Below, in pieces: positions 30,249 through 38,141 of a stretch of DNA of 64,000 nt (position 1 is its first letter; each line of letters opens with the position of its first letter). The position numbers and the translations under genes are program-made. This DNA is from Hydrogenophilus thiooxidans (lineage in GTDB: Bacteria; Pseudomonadota; Gammaproteobacteria; Burkholderiales; Rhodocyclaceae). The stretch is from contig NZ_JAHLSY010000001.1 in the NCBI RefSeq assembly GCF_019049855.1, forward strand, positions 124,001-188,000, read 5' to 3'. The notes under the pieces are model-generated. The model was given only the letters and a program-made list of their open reading frames with translations. It was not told where the DNA came from and did not search any database.

Positions 30249-31976
30249 ATGTTGCAGGTCAGTGTCGGGCAGTATTCGGACAAGGGGCGCAAAGCGGTCA
30301 ACCAAGATTTCCACGGTTACCTTTGCCCCCCTCGCCATCTTCTCCGGACGAAAGGGATCGCCGCGGCCATCGCCGATGGCATCAGCAGTAGTGCGGTGAG
30401 CCATATCGCGGCCGAAACAGCGGTAAAAAGTCTTCTCACAGACTATTACGACACTTCGGAAGCTTGGTCAGTGAAAAACGCCATGCGTCGGGTCATGGCG
30501 GCCACCAATTCCTGGCTGTACGCCCAGTCGCGCCATCGGCCAGGCCGCTTCGACCTCGACCAGGGATACGTCTGCACCTTCAGCGCGATCGTACTCAAAT
30601 CGCGCTCCGCGCACCTGTTTCACATCGGCGACACGCGGATCTGCCACCTCGTCGGCGACCAGCTGGTCCACCTTAGCGAAGCACATCGCGTCTGGGAAGG
30701 AGAGAAGAGCTACCTCACTCGTGCCCTCGGGATGCGCGAACAACTGGAGATGGACTATCAGCGCTACACCGTAGAGGTGGGTGCCATCCTGATCCTGATG
30801 ACCGACGGCGTCTACGAGCACCTTCCCGACGCCGAAATCGCCCGGCTCATCCGGGAAAACCCAAACGACCTCGACCTGGCTGCAAAACGGATCGTTGCAG
30901 CAGCGCTTGATCGCGGCAGCGACGATAACCTCACCATCCAAATCATACGCATCGAGCAACTTCCTCCCCCCGAGCAGGATGAGCTGAGCGAGGAGGCGGC
31001 TCGTCTGCCACTGCCAGGAGAGCTTCGCCCGCAGAGCGAGCTCGATGGTTACCGCATCATCCGCGAGCTAAACCGTGGCCCCCGCAGCCACCTATACCTC
31101 GCACAGCAGGACGGGAGTGACGCTCGAGTCGTCATCAAGGCGCCAGCAACCGAATTCGCCCACAACCCCGACTACCTCGAACGCTTCCTGATGGAAGAGT
31201 GGATCGCTCGCCGTATCGACAGCCCCCACCTGGTCAAGGCCGCCGAACGCACCACCCTACCCACCGCACTCTATTCGGTTTTTACCTACATCGATGGACA
31301 GACACTCGACCAGTGGATGAAAGACAACCCCACACCCGATCTCGAAACGGTCCGTGTAATCGTCGAACAGATCGCCAAAGGACTTCGGGCGCTCCACCGG
31401 CAAGAGATCATTCACCGCGACCTTCGTCCTCAGAACATCCTCATCGAACCCAACGGTAACGTCAAAGTGATCGACTTCGGCTCGGCGCAGATCGCAGGTT
31501 GGGTTGAAGAGATACCCAAGGACGAATCTGTCCCACCCGGCGCCGTTCCCTACCTAGCCCCAGAGTACCGCCTTGGGGAACGGGGCTCGAAACGATCCGA
31601 CCTCTACTCGCTCGGCGTCATCGCTTACCAAATGTTGAGCGGTGGCCACCTTCCCTATGGCACTGACACCGCCAAGATCGTGAGCAAAGAGGAGCTTTAC
31701 CGACTGCGCTACCGTTCACTGCGCGAGCTGGGCGTTTCCATCCCCTTCTGGGTTGACGCAGCGATTCGAAAAGCCGTCCACCCCAGAGCGGAAAAACGGT
31801 ACGAGAGCCTCTCCGAATTTCTCCACGATTTGCGCCACCCCAATCCCGACTTCGTCCCCATGCATAACCGATCGTTCCACAACCGCGACCCGCTCCTCTT
31901 CTGGAAAACCGTCTCATTCATCCTCTTTTTTTGTCTGCTGGTACTGATTCTAACCCACCCCATGTTGCTCCAGTAA
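30249..31976 (+). CDS. PP2C phosphatase - Ser/Thr protein kinase fusion, membrane-anchored
   Basis: The 575-residue protein joins two signalling enzymes. Residues 1-235 are a PP2C phosphatase: NQDF near residue 19, ADGIS near 42, GDTR near 129, TDGV near 185 and DDN near 225 carry the metal-binding Asp residues. Residues 270-530 are a Ser/Thr kinase with VVIK (Lys297), HRDLRPQN (389-396), DFG (409-411) and APE (437-439). The Gly loop is degenerate and the catalytic-loop Lys is Arg. One helix at about 554-571 anchors the C-terminus. It lies between the nitrite channel and nitrate importer genes, so a role in controlling nitrogen uptake is inferred. A start at 30150 is possible but would cross the tandem repeat. 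Targets are unknown. Confidence 0.9.
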   Translation: MLQVSVGQYSDKGRKAVNQDFHGYLCPPRHLLRTKGIAAAIADGISSSAVSHIAAETAVKSLLTDYYDTSEAWSVKNAMRRVMAATNSWLYAQSRHRPGRFDLDQGYVCTFSAIVLKSRSAHLFHIGDTRICHLVGDQLVHLSEAHRVWEGEKSYLTRALGMREQLEMDYQRYTVEVGAILILMTDGVYEHLPDAEIARLIRENPNDLDLAAKRIVAAALDRGSDDNLTIQIIRIEQLPPPEQDELSEEAARLPLPGELRPQSELDGYRIIRELNRGPRSHLYLAQQDGSDARVVIKAPATEFAHNPDYLERFLMEEWIARRIDSPHLVKAAERTTLPTALYSVFTYIDGQTLDQWMKDNPTPDLETVRVIVEQIAKGLRALHRQEIIHRDLRPQNILIEPNGNVKVIDFGSAQIAGWVEEIPKDESVPPGAVPYLAPEYRLGERGSKRSDLYSLGVIAYQMLSGGHLPYGTDTAKIVSKEELYRLRYRSLRELGVSIPFWVDAAIRKAVHPRAEKRYESLSEFLHDLRHPNPDFVPMHNRSFHNRDPLLFWKTVSFILFFCLLVLILTHPMLLQ

Positions 31977-31993
31977 GCAACGAGCAATCGCCC

Positions 31994-32052
31994 TGCACCG
32001 AAATGGTGACACAGCGCACGAAATCATCGCAATCGCGCACTGCTGCGGTGCA
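31994..32052 (+). promoter_or_regulatory. Two NtrC-type sites upstream of nrtA
   Basis: Site 1 at 31994-32010 reads TGCACC-GAAAT-GGTGAC (six and four matches in the two halves). Site 2 at 32036-32052 reads CGCACT-GCTGC-GGTGCA (four and six matches). They are centred about 127 and 85 bp before the predicted start and are 42 bp apart, four helical turns. Between them and the promoter lies GACCGA-N13-TCGGTC (32059-32083) with an A-tract, a possible bend or IHF site. Confidence 0.65.
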
Positions 32053-32102
32053 ACATTCGACCGAACCTCAAAAAAAATCGGTCTTTCAACGCCCGTAATT
32101 GA

Positions 32103-32118
32103 TGGCACGTTTTTTGCT
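32103..32118 (+). promoter_or_regulatory. Sigma-54 promoter of the nitrate assimilation operon
   Basis: TGGCACGTTTTTTGCT is a full match to the sigma-54 consensus TGGCACR-N4-TTGCW, with GG at 32104-32105 and GC at 32116-32117. Transcription should start near 32129, which excludes the in-frame ATG at 32125 as the nrtA start and supports ATG 32170. With the NtrC sites upstream, this marks nitrogen-limitation control of the genes through nasA. Confidence 0.88.
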
Positions 32119-32169
32119 GGAAAGATGATTGTGAAACCAGCCGAATCAAATAAAGAGGGGAAGCGAAAA

Positions 32170-33597
32170 ATGAGCAGCAAGCAAGACGGGAAATTTACCA
32201 CTCTGATCGGCCGGAGAACCTTCATGAAAAAAGGGGCAGCCGTGACTGCAGCGGTTATTGGCCTTTCGGCGGGACTGGTACGCACACCGGCACAGGCCTC
32301 GGCAAAGCTGGGGGAACCCGAAAAAGCGGATCTGAAATTCGGCTTTATCAAACTTACCGATATGGCGCCTTTCGCCATCGCCAAAGAGCTCGGTTATTTC
32401 GAAGAAGAAGGACTCTACGTCGAGCTCGAGGCACAGGCCAACTGGAAAGTTTTGCTCGACCGCGTGATCGATGGACAACTGGATGGCGCCCACATGCTGG
32501 CTGGTCAGCCCATTGCTGCAACCATCGGCTATGGCACACAGGCAAACATCATCACGCCAATCTCGCTGGATCTCAACGGAAACGGGATTACCGTTTCCAA
32601 TGTGGTGTGGGAGATGATGAAACCATCGATCCCCCAAGAAAACGGCAAGCCGAAGCACCCGATAGGCGCCGAATACCTCAAGCCGGTGGTCGAGCAATAC
32701 CGGAAAGAAGGAAAGCTGTTCAAGATGGGGATGGTCTTTCCCGTCTCCACCCACAACTACGAATTGCGTTACTGGTTGGCGGCCGGAGGACTCCATCCTG
32801 GCTACTATGCCCCACAACGGGGAGACACCGCCGGTACCATTCAAGCGCAAGTCCACCTCTCGGTCACCCCACCTCCCCAAATGCCGGCCACTCTGGAGGC
32901 GGGAACGATCGACGGCTACTGTGTCGGAGAACCGTGGAACCAGCAAGCGGTCATGCGCGGCATCGGCGTAGCCGTCATCACCGACGATGAGATCTGGAAG
33001 AACAACCCAGAAAAAGTCTTCGGTATTCGCCGCGAATTTGCTGAAAAATTCCCGAACACGACCATTCGCATCGTACGCGCACTGATCCGTGCCCAATACT
33101 GGCTCGATCAGGAAAACAACAAGAACCGACCGGAAGCCGTCAAGATTCTCTCCCGCCCCTACTATGTTGGTGCCGACTACGACGTGATCGCCAACTCGAT
33201 GACCGGATTCTTCGAATACGAGCGGGGAGACAGAAGAGCGGCCCCCGACTTCAACGTCTTCTTCCGTTACAACGCTCCGTACCCATACTACTCTGACGCC
33301 ATCTGGTATTTGACTCAGATGCGGCGATGGGGCCAGATACCGGAACAACGGCCGGACGACTGGTATTTCGAGACGGCGAAAAAGGTCTATCGCCCAGACC
33401 TATACAAAACCGCAGTCGAATCCCTGATTGCAGAAGGGATCATGAATGAATCCGATTTCCCTGAAGAAATCTGGAAAAGCGACGGTTTTCGCCCTGTCCA
33501 GCGGGAATTCATCGATGGAATCCCGTACGACGGAAGGTTTCCCAACCGCTACATCGATTCGTTGCCGATTGGGCTCAAAGGAAACGAAAAGGCGTAG
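32170..33597 (+). CDS. nrtA: Nitrate ABC transporter substrate-binding protein
   Basis: A 475-residue NrtA/NasF-type binding protein that captures nitrate (or nitrite) outside the inner membrane. The N-terminus has a Tat-like signal [16 protein letters not shown] with cleavage near AQASA. The mature part shows the family blocks [38 protein letters not shown], and [15 protein letters not shown] 32170 is chosen over 32125 because the sigma-54 start lies between them, and GAGGGGAAG is a fair ribosome site. It heads the operon and is followed by the permease after 22 nt. Confidence 0.92.
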   Translation: MSSKQDGKFTTLIGRRTFMKKGAAVTAAVIGLSAGLVRTPAQASAKLGEPEKADLKFGFIKLTDMAPFAIAKELGYFEEEGLYVELEAQANWKVLLDRVIDGQLDGAHMLAGQPIAATIGYGTQANIITPISLDLNGNGITVSNVVWEMMKPSIPQENGKPKHPIGAEYLKPVVEQYRKEGKLFKMGMVFPVSTHNYELRYWLAAGGLHPGYYAPQRGDTAGTIQAQVHLSVTPPPQMPATLEAGTIDGYCVGEPWNQQAVMRGIGVAVITDDEIWKNNPEKVFGIRREFAEKFPNTTIRIVRALIRAQYWLDQENNKNRPEAVKILSRPYYVGADYDVIANSMTGFFEYERGDRRAAPDFNVFFRYNAPYPYYSDAIWYLTQMRRWGQIPEQRPDDWYFETAKKVYRPDLYKTAVESLIAEGIMNESDFPEEIWKSDGFRPVQREFIDGIPYDGRFPNRYIDSLPIGLKGNEKA

Positions 33598-33619
33598 TTT
33601 CTGAGAAAAGGAAAGACGC

Positions 33620-34570
33620 ATGAGGAACGATATGGTCCCATTTCGCTTGCCCCCCCTGCGCTCCCTGCTCGCTCCGCTGACCGGCCTCACTCTATTTCTG
33701 GCCGTCTGGCAAGGCGTTGCCAGCCAAATCGATACCACCCTCGGGAAATTTCCTGGCCCGGTCGAAACTTGGCAACAGTTCACCAACCTGATCGAAGAGT
33801 ACCAGCAGGAAAAGATTCGCGAACAAAAGTTTTACGAGCGGCAGCGTATTCGCAACGAAAAGAAGCTGCAGGAAAACCCGAATGCCGAAATCGTCTGGCG
33901 CGAATACAGAGGGATGCCGACCTTTTTCGACAAAATTCGGCGCAGTCTCATCACCGTCGCCTCGGGCTTCCTGCTGGGTTCTCTGATTGCCATACCGGTT
34001 GGATTGCTCATCGGAATCAGCAAAACCGCCTATTCGGCGATCAACCCGATCATCCAGGTGTTGAAACCGATCTCACCGATCGCCTGGCTGCCATTGGTAA
34101 CCATCGTGGTCTCGGCCGTCTATGTGAGCGAATCGCCCCTGTTCGACAAAGCGTACCTTACCTCGATGTTCGTCGTGATGCTCTGCAGCCTCTGGCCCAC
34201 CATCATCAACACCGCGGCCGGTGTCGGCAGCGTCACCCGTGACATGCAGAACGTCAGCCGCGTGTTGCGTCTGAGCCCCCTGACCCATCTGCGCAAGATC
34301 GTCCTGCCTTGCACCATCCCCAGCATGTTCACAGGGCTGCGCATCTCGCTCGGAATCGCCTGGATGGTGCTCATCGCTGCGGAGATGCTCGCTCAGAACC
34401 CGGGGCTCGGCAAATTCGTCTGGGACGAATTCCAGAACGGAAGTTCCCAATCTCTGGCGCGGATCATGGTGGCAGTAGTCACCATCGGCATCATCGGTTT
34501 CCTCCTCGACCGGTTGATGCTGCTCGCCCAACGGTGGGTCTCCTGGGACAAAACGGCCACACTGCGCTGA
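33620..34570 (+). CDS. nrtB: Nitrate ABC transporter permease
   Basis: A 316-residue inner-membrane permease with about six membrane helices. After the first helix a charged, probably helical insert (EEYQQEKIREQKFYERQRIR and on, about residues 55-95) precedes the permease core. The coupling loop to the ATPase is visible in the region MQNVSRVLRLSPLTHLRKIVLP, with downstream GLRISLGIAWMVLIAAEML as in the NrtB/SsuC/TauC group. Nitrate specificity is inferred from the neighbours. It lies 15 nt before the ATPase gene. Confidence 0.92.
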   Translation: MRNDMVPFRLPPLRSLLAPLTGLTLFLAVWQGVASQIDTTLGKFPGPVETWQQFTNLIEEYQQEKIREQKFYERQRIRNEKKLQENPNAEIVWREYRGMPTFFDKIRRSLITVASGFLLGSLIAIPVGLLIGISKTAYSAINPIIQVLKPISPIAWLPLVTIVVSAVYVSESPLFDKAYLTSMFVVMLCSLWPTIINTAAGVGSVTRDMQNVSRVLRLSPLTHLRKIVLPCTIPSMFTGLRISLGIAWMVLIAAEMLAQNPGLGKFVWDEFQNGSSQSLARIMVAVVTIGIIGFLLDRLMLLAQRWVSWDKTATLR

Positions 34571-34585
34571 AAAGGAGCGGCACGC

Positions 34586-35398
34586 ATGAATCCCCCTCTC
34601 CCCCACCTTGAACTCTCTCAAGTCAGCATCGAATTTCCCACGCCGAAAGGCCCATTCCGGGCGCTGCGTGACATCAACCTCAAGATCGCCAAGGGCGAGT
34701 TCCTCTCGCTCATCGGCCACTCGGGCTGCGGCAAATCGACCGTGCTCAACATCATCGCCGGTCTGTATCAACCCACCGAAGGGGTTGTCCTGCTCAACGA
34801 CAGAGAGGTTCGCGAACCCGGTCCCGAACGCGCTGTGGTCTTTCAGAACCACTCCCTCCTGCCCTGGTTGAACGTCTATGAAAACGTCAAACTGGCTGTC
34901 GACCAAGTGTTTCGCGACAAGCCCTCCTCATGGAAAAAGGAGTGGATCGAGCACAACTTGAAACTCGTCCATATGGACCACGCCCGCCACAAGTATCCGG
35001 CCGAGATCTCGGGAGGGATGAAGCAACGGGTGGGTATCGCCCGTGCGCTAGCCATGCAACCGGAGGTCTTGCTGATGGACGAACCGTTCGGCGCACTCGA
35101 CGCCCTTACCCGCGCCCACCTCCAGGATTCGCTGATGGAAATTCAGGAAACGCTCAAAAACACCGTGATCATGATCACACACGACGTAGACGAGGCGGTT
35201 CTGCTCTCCGACCGCATCGTCATGATGACCAATGGACCTGAGGCGACCATCGGCGAAATTCTCCCCATCAACTTACCGCGGCCGCGCAACCGTCTGACAC
35301 TTTCCAAAGACCCTACCTACGCCGCCCTGCGCGCGCATGTCCTCGACTTTCTCTACGCCAAACAAGCTCGCCGTATCGAAGAAGGAGTCCTCGCATGA
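34586..35398 (+). CDS. nrtD: Nitrate ABC transporter ATPase (NrtD/NasD type)
   Basis: A 270-residue ATPase with Walker A GHSGCGKSTVLNI, Q-loop VVFQNHSLLPWLNV, signature EISGGMKQRVGIARAL, Walker B VLLMDEPFGALDAL and the switch His in MITHDVDEAVLL. It lacks the extra NrtA-like domain of cyanobacterial NrtC, so it is NrtD-like; two copies should pair with two NrtB permeases. The last 4 nt overlap the nirB start (ATGA). Confidence 0.93.
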   Translation: MNPPLPHLELSQVSIEFPTPKGPFRALRDINLKIAKGEFLSLIGHSGCGKSTVLNIIAGLYQPTEGVVLLNDREVREPGPERAVVFQNHSLLPWLNVYENVKLAVDQVFRDKPSSWKKEWIEHNLKLVHMDHARHKYPAEISGGMKQRVGIARALAMQPEVLLMDEPFGALDALTRAHLQDSLMEIQETLKNTVIMITHDVDEAVLLSDRIVMMTNGPEATIGEILPINLPRPRNRLTLSKDPTYAALRAHVLDFLYAKQARRIEEGVLA

Positions 35399-37836
35399 GA
35401 AAACCACGTCTTGTCGTGGTCGGCAACGGCATGGCTGGCTGCCGAACCCTGGAAGAGTTGCTGAAATTGGCGCCGGACCGCTACGAGATTACCGTATTCG
35501 GCGCCGAACCCCACCCCAACTACAACCGCATCCTCCTCTCGTCGGTTTTGGCTGGTGAGGTACCGTTCGTCGAGACGATCCTCAACGACCCCACCTGGTA
35601 CGAAACCCATGGCATCCGGCTGCATCTCGGGAAACGAGTCGTCGAAATCGACCGCATCTCCCAACGAGTCGTCGCCGAAGACGGCACGAGCGCCGAATAC
35701 GACCGCCTACTCCTTGCCACCGGATCGTCACCAGCCATCCTGCCGGTTCCTGGAAACGACCTTCACGGCGTGATCAGTTGGCGTGACATCGCCGACACCG
35801 AAGCGATGATCGAAGCCAGCCAAAAATACCGCCATGCGGTCGTCATCGGTGGAGGGCTTCTCGGCCTGGAAGCAGCCAACGGACTGGCGCTGCGCGGAAT
35901 GACGGTAACGGTGGTCCATATCGGAGCATGGTTGCTCGAGCGCCAACTTGACCGCTATGCCGGGGAACTGCTGCAAAAATCGCTGGAAGCAAAAGGGTTG
36001 CGTTTCATGCTTCAGACCGAAACTCGAGCGCTTCACCCAGGTCCCGATGGGCGGGTGCAAAGCGTCGAGTTCGCCGACGGCTCCCGAGTGGAAGCTGACC
36101 TCGTCGTCATGGCCGTAGGCATCCGGCCGAACATCGAACTGGCGCAGCGCGCCGGTCTCTACTGTCGTCGCGGCATCGTCGTCAATGACACCCTCCAGAC
36201 CTACGATCCGAAGATCTACGCGGTTGGCGAGTGTGTCGAACACCGTGGCGTCACCTACGGGCTGGTGGCCCCCCTCTTCGAACAAGCCAAGGTCTGCGCC
36301 AACCATCTCGCAGAGTTCGGCATCGCCCGATACACCGGCTCTGTCACCTCGACCAAACTCAAGGTCACCGGCATCGACCTCTTCTCGGCGGGCAACTTCA
36401 TGGGCTCGCCACAGAGCGATTTCATCACCTTCACCGACCCGTCAGCTGGCGTTTACAAGAAACTGGTGATCGAAGGCGACCACTTGGTCGGCGCTGTTCT
36501 CTACGGCGACACCGTCGATGGTGCTTGGTACTTCCAGCTCATCAAAGACCGGCAGAAGATCACAGAAATCCGCCACCAACTGATGTTCGGCCCCCATCAC
36601 CTCGGAAATACAGGTCACAGCGGTGAAAACCGCGCTGCAGCCATGCCCAACGACGCCGAGGTTTGCGGCTGTAATGGCGTCACCAAAGGGGCAATCGTCG
36701 CGGCAATCAAGGCCAACGGCCTCTTCACTTTGGAAGATGTGCGCAAGCACACCAAAGCCTCCTCAAGTTGCGGTTCTTGCACTGGCTTGGTAGAACAGAT
36801 CCTGGCCAATGTACTCGGCAGCGTTTACCAGCCGAACAATACCCGCGAAAAACCGATCTGCGACTGCACTGATCTCACCCACGCCGAAGTTCGGCAAGCG
36901 ATCCGTGAGCAGAAGCTCCTCTCGATTCCGCAGGTGATGGAGACGCTCGGTTGGCGAACCCCAGACGGTTGCGCCACTTGCCGCCCCGCCCTCAACTACT
37001 ATCTGATCTCCACCTGGCCCCACGAAGCGCAGGACGACCCCCAGTCCCGCTTCATCAACGAACGGGCCCATGCCAACATCCAGAAAGACGGCACATTCAG
37101 CGTGGTTCCCCGGATGTGGGGCGGTCTGACCAACCCGACGGAGCTGCGAGCGATTGCCGATGTGGCGGAAAAATTCCGTGTCCCAACGATCAAACTCACC
37201 GGCGGGCAGCGCATCGACCTGCTCGGTGTCAAGAAGAACGACCTACCGAAGATCTGGGCCGAATTGGGTAAGGCTGGACTCGTTTCCGGCCACGCCTATG
37301 GCAAATCGTTGCGCACCGTAAAGACATGCGTTGGAGCCGAACATTGCCGTTTTGGCACGCAGAAATCGATGGGACTCGGCATTCGTCTGGAAAAAGCGCT
37401 CTTCGGCATGTGGTCGCCACACAAGGTCAAACTGGCCGTCTCGGGATGTCCGCGCAACTGCGCCGAATCGGGAATCAAGGATGTGGGCATCATCGGTGTC
37501 GACTCCGGTTTCGAAATCTACATCGGCGGCAACGGCGGGATCAAAACCGAAGTGGCTCAATTCCTCTGCAAGGTCAAGAGTGAGGAAGAGGTCATCGAAT
37601 ACGTGGGGGCCTTTTTACAACTCTATCGCGAAGAGGGTTTCTACCTCGAACGCACCTGCCACTACCTGGCCCGCGTCGGCCTCGACTACGTCAAAGCACA
37701 GATCGTCGACAACCCCGAGAAAAGGCAGGCACTTTACGAACGGCTCCTCTACTCGCTCCAGGGCGTGGAAGATCCCTGGCAGAAAGCCGTTGCAACCCAA
37801 GACCGAGAATACGCCATCATGGAGATGACCGAATGA
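35395..37836 (+). CDS. nirB: Assimilatory nitrite reductase, large subunit
   Basis: NirB reduces nitrite to ammonium in the cytoplasm with six electrons from NAD(P)H. The 813-residue protein has, in order, an FAD/NAD-binding reductase part (VVGNGMAGCRTLEELL near residue 6, VVIGGGLLGLEAANGLAL near 150), two BFD-like [2Fe-2S] segments (CGCNGVTKGA about 423 to CGSC about 459; CDCTDLTHAE about 489 to CATC about 526), a ferredoxin-like half domain, and the sirohaem-[4Fe-4S] site (CVGAEHCRFG near 644 and SGCPRNC near 684). It overlaps both the upstream ATPase gene and nirD by 4 nt. Confidence 0.97.
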   Translation: MRKPRLVVVGNGMAGCRTLEELLKLAPDRYEITVFGAEPHPNYNRILLSSVLAGEVPFVETILNDPTWYETHGIRLHLGKRVVEIDRISQRVVAEDGTSAEYDRLLLATGSSPAILPVPGNDLHGVISWRDIADTEAMIEASQKYRHAVVIGGGLLGLEAANGLALRGMTVTVVHIGAWLLERQLDRYAGELLQKSLEAKGLRFMLQTETRALHPGPDGRVQSVEFADGSRVEADLVVMAVGIRPNIELAQRAGLYCRRGIVVNDTLQTYDPKIYAVGECVEHRGVTYGLVAPLFEQAKVCANHLAEFGIARYTGSVTSTKLKVTGIDLFSAGNFMGSPQSDFITFTDPSAGVYKKLVIEGDHLVGAVLYGDTVDGAWYFQLIKDRQKITEIRHQLMFGPHHLGNTGHSGENRAAAMPNDAEVCGCNGVTKGAIVAAIKANGLFTLEDVRKHTKASSSCGSCTGLVEQILANVLGSVYQPNNTREKPICDCTDLTHAEVRQAIREQKLLSIPQVMETLGWRTPDGCATCRPALNYYLISTWPHEAQDDPQSRFINERAHANIQKDGTFSVVPRMWGGLTNPTELRAIADVAEKFRVPTIKLTGGQRIDLLGVKKNDLPKIWAELGKAGLVSGHAYGKSLRTVKTCVGAEHCRFGTQKSMGLGIRLEKALFGMWSPHKVKLAVSGCPRNCAESGIKDVGIIGVDSGFEIYIGGNGGIKTEVAQFLCKVKSEEEVIEYVGAFLQLYREEGFYLERTCHYLARVGLDYVKAQIVDNPEKRQALYERLLYSLQGVEDPWQKAVATQDREYAIMEMTE

Positions 37837-38141
37837 ACCTTTGGAAAAAAGTTTGTCCGCTCGAGCAGATCCCACGCCTCGGGGCAATGCGGATCGAGAC
37901 CCCCAAAGGCGCAATCGCCCTCTTTCGCACACGGGACGACCAGCTCTTCGCGGTCACCGACCGCTGTCCCCACAAGGGTGGTCCGCTCTCGCAGGGAATC
38001 GTCGCCGGCCATGAAGTCACCTGTCCGTTGCACGGTTGGCGGATCGACCTCACCACCGGTGAAGCGGTTTCTCCTGACAAGGGATGCGTAACACGCTACC
38101 CCACCAAAGTCGAAGAGGAGTGGGTATGGATCGCGCTGTAA
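37833..38141 (+). CDS. nirD: Assimilatory nitrite reductase, small subunit
   Basis: A 102-residue Rieske-fold protein, the small subunit partner of NirB. Both cluster-binding motifs are intact: CPHKGGPLSQG and CPLHGWRIDL. E. coli-type NirD lacks these ligands, so this version should hold a real [2Fe-2S] cluster and may help feed electrons to the sirohaem. It overlaps nirB by 4 nt and nasA by 16 nt, so the three are probably translationally coupled. Confidence 0.93.
   Translation: MNLWKKVCPLEQIPRLGAMRIETPKGAIALFRTRDDQLFAVTDRCPHKGGPLSQGIVAGHEVTCPLHGWRIDLTTGEAVSPDKGCVTRYPTKVEEEWVWIAL

Noticed and set aside
32125-32169. Upstream ATG as the nrtA start
   Set aside because: It lies before the predicted sigma-54 transcription start near 32129, lacks a ribosome site, and would put extra residues ahead of the Tat-like signal.
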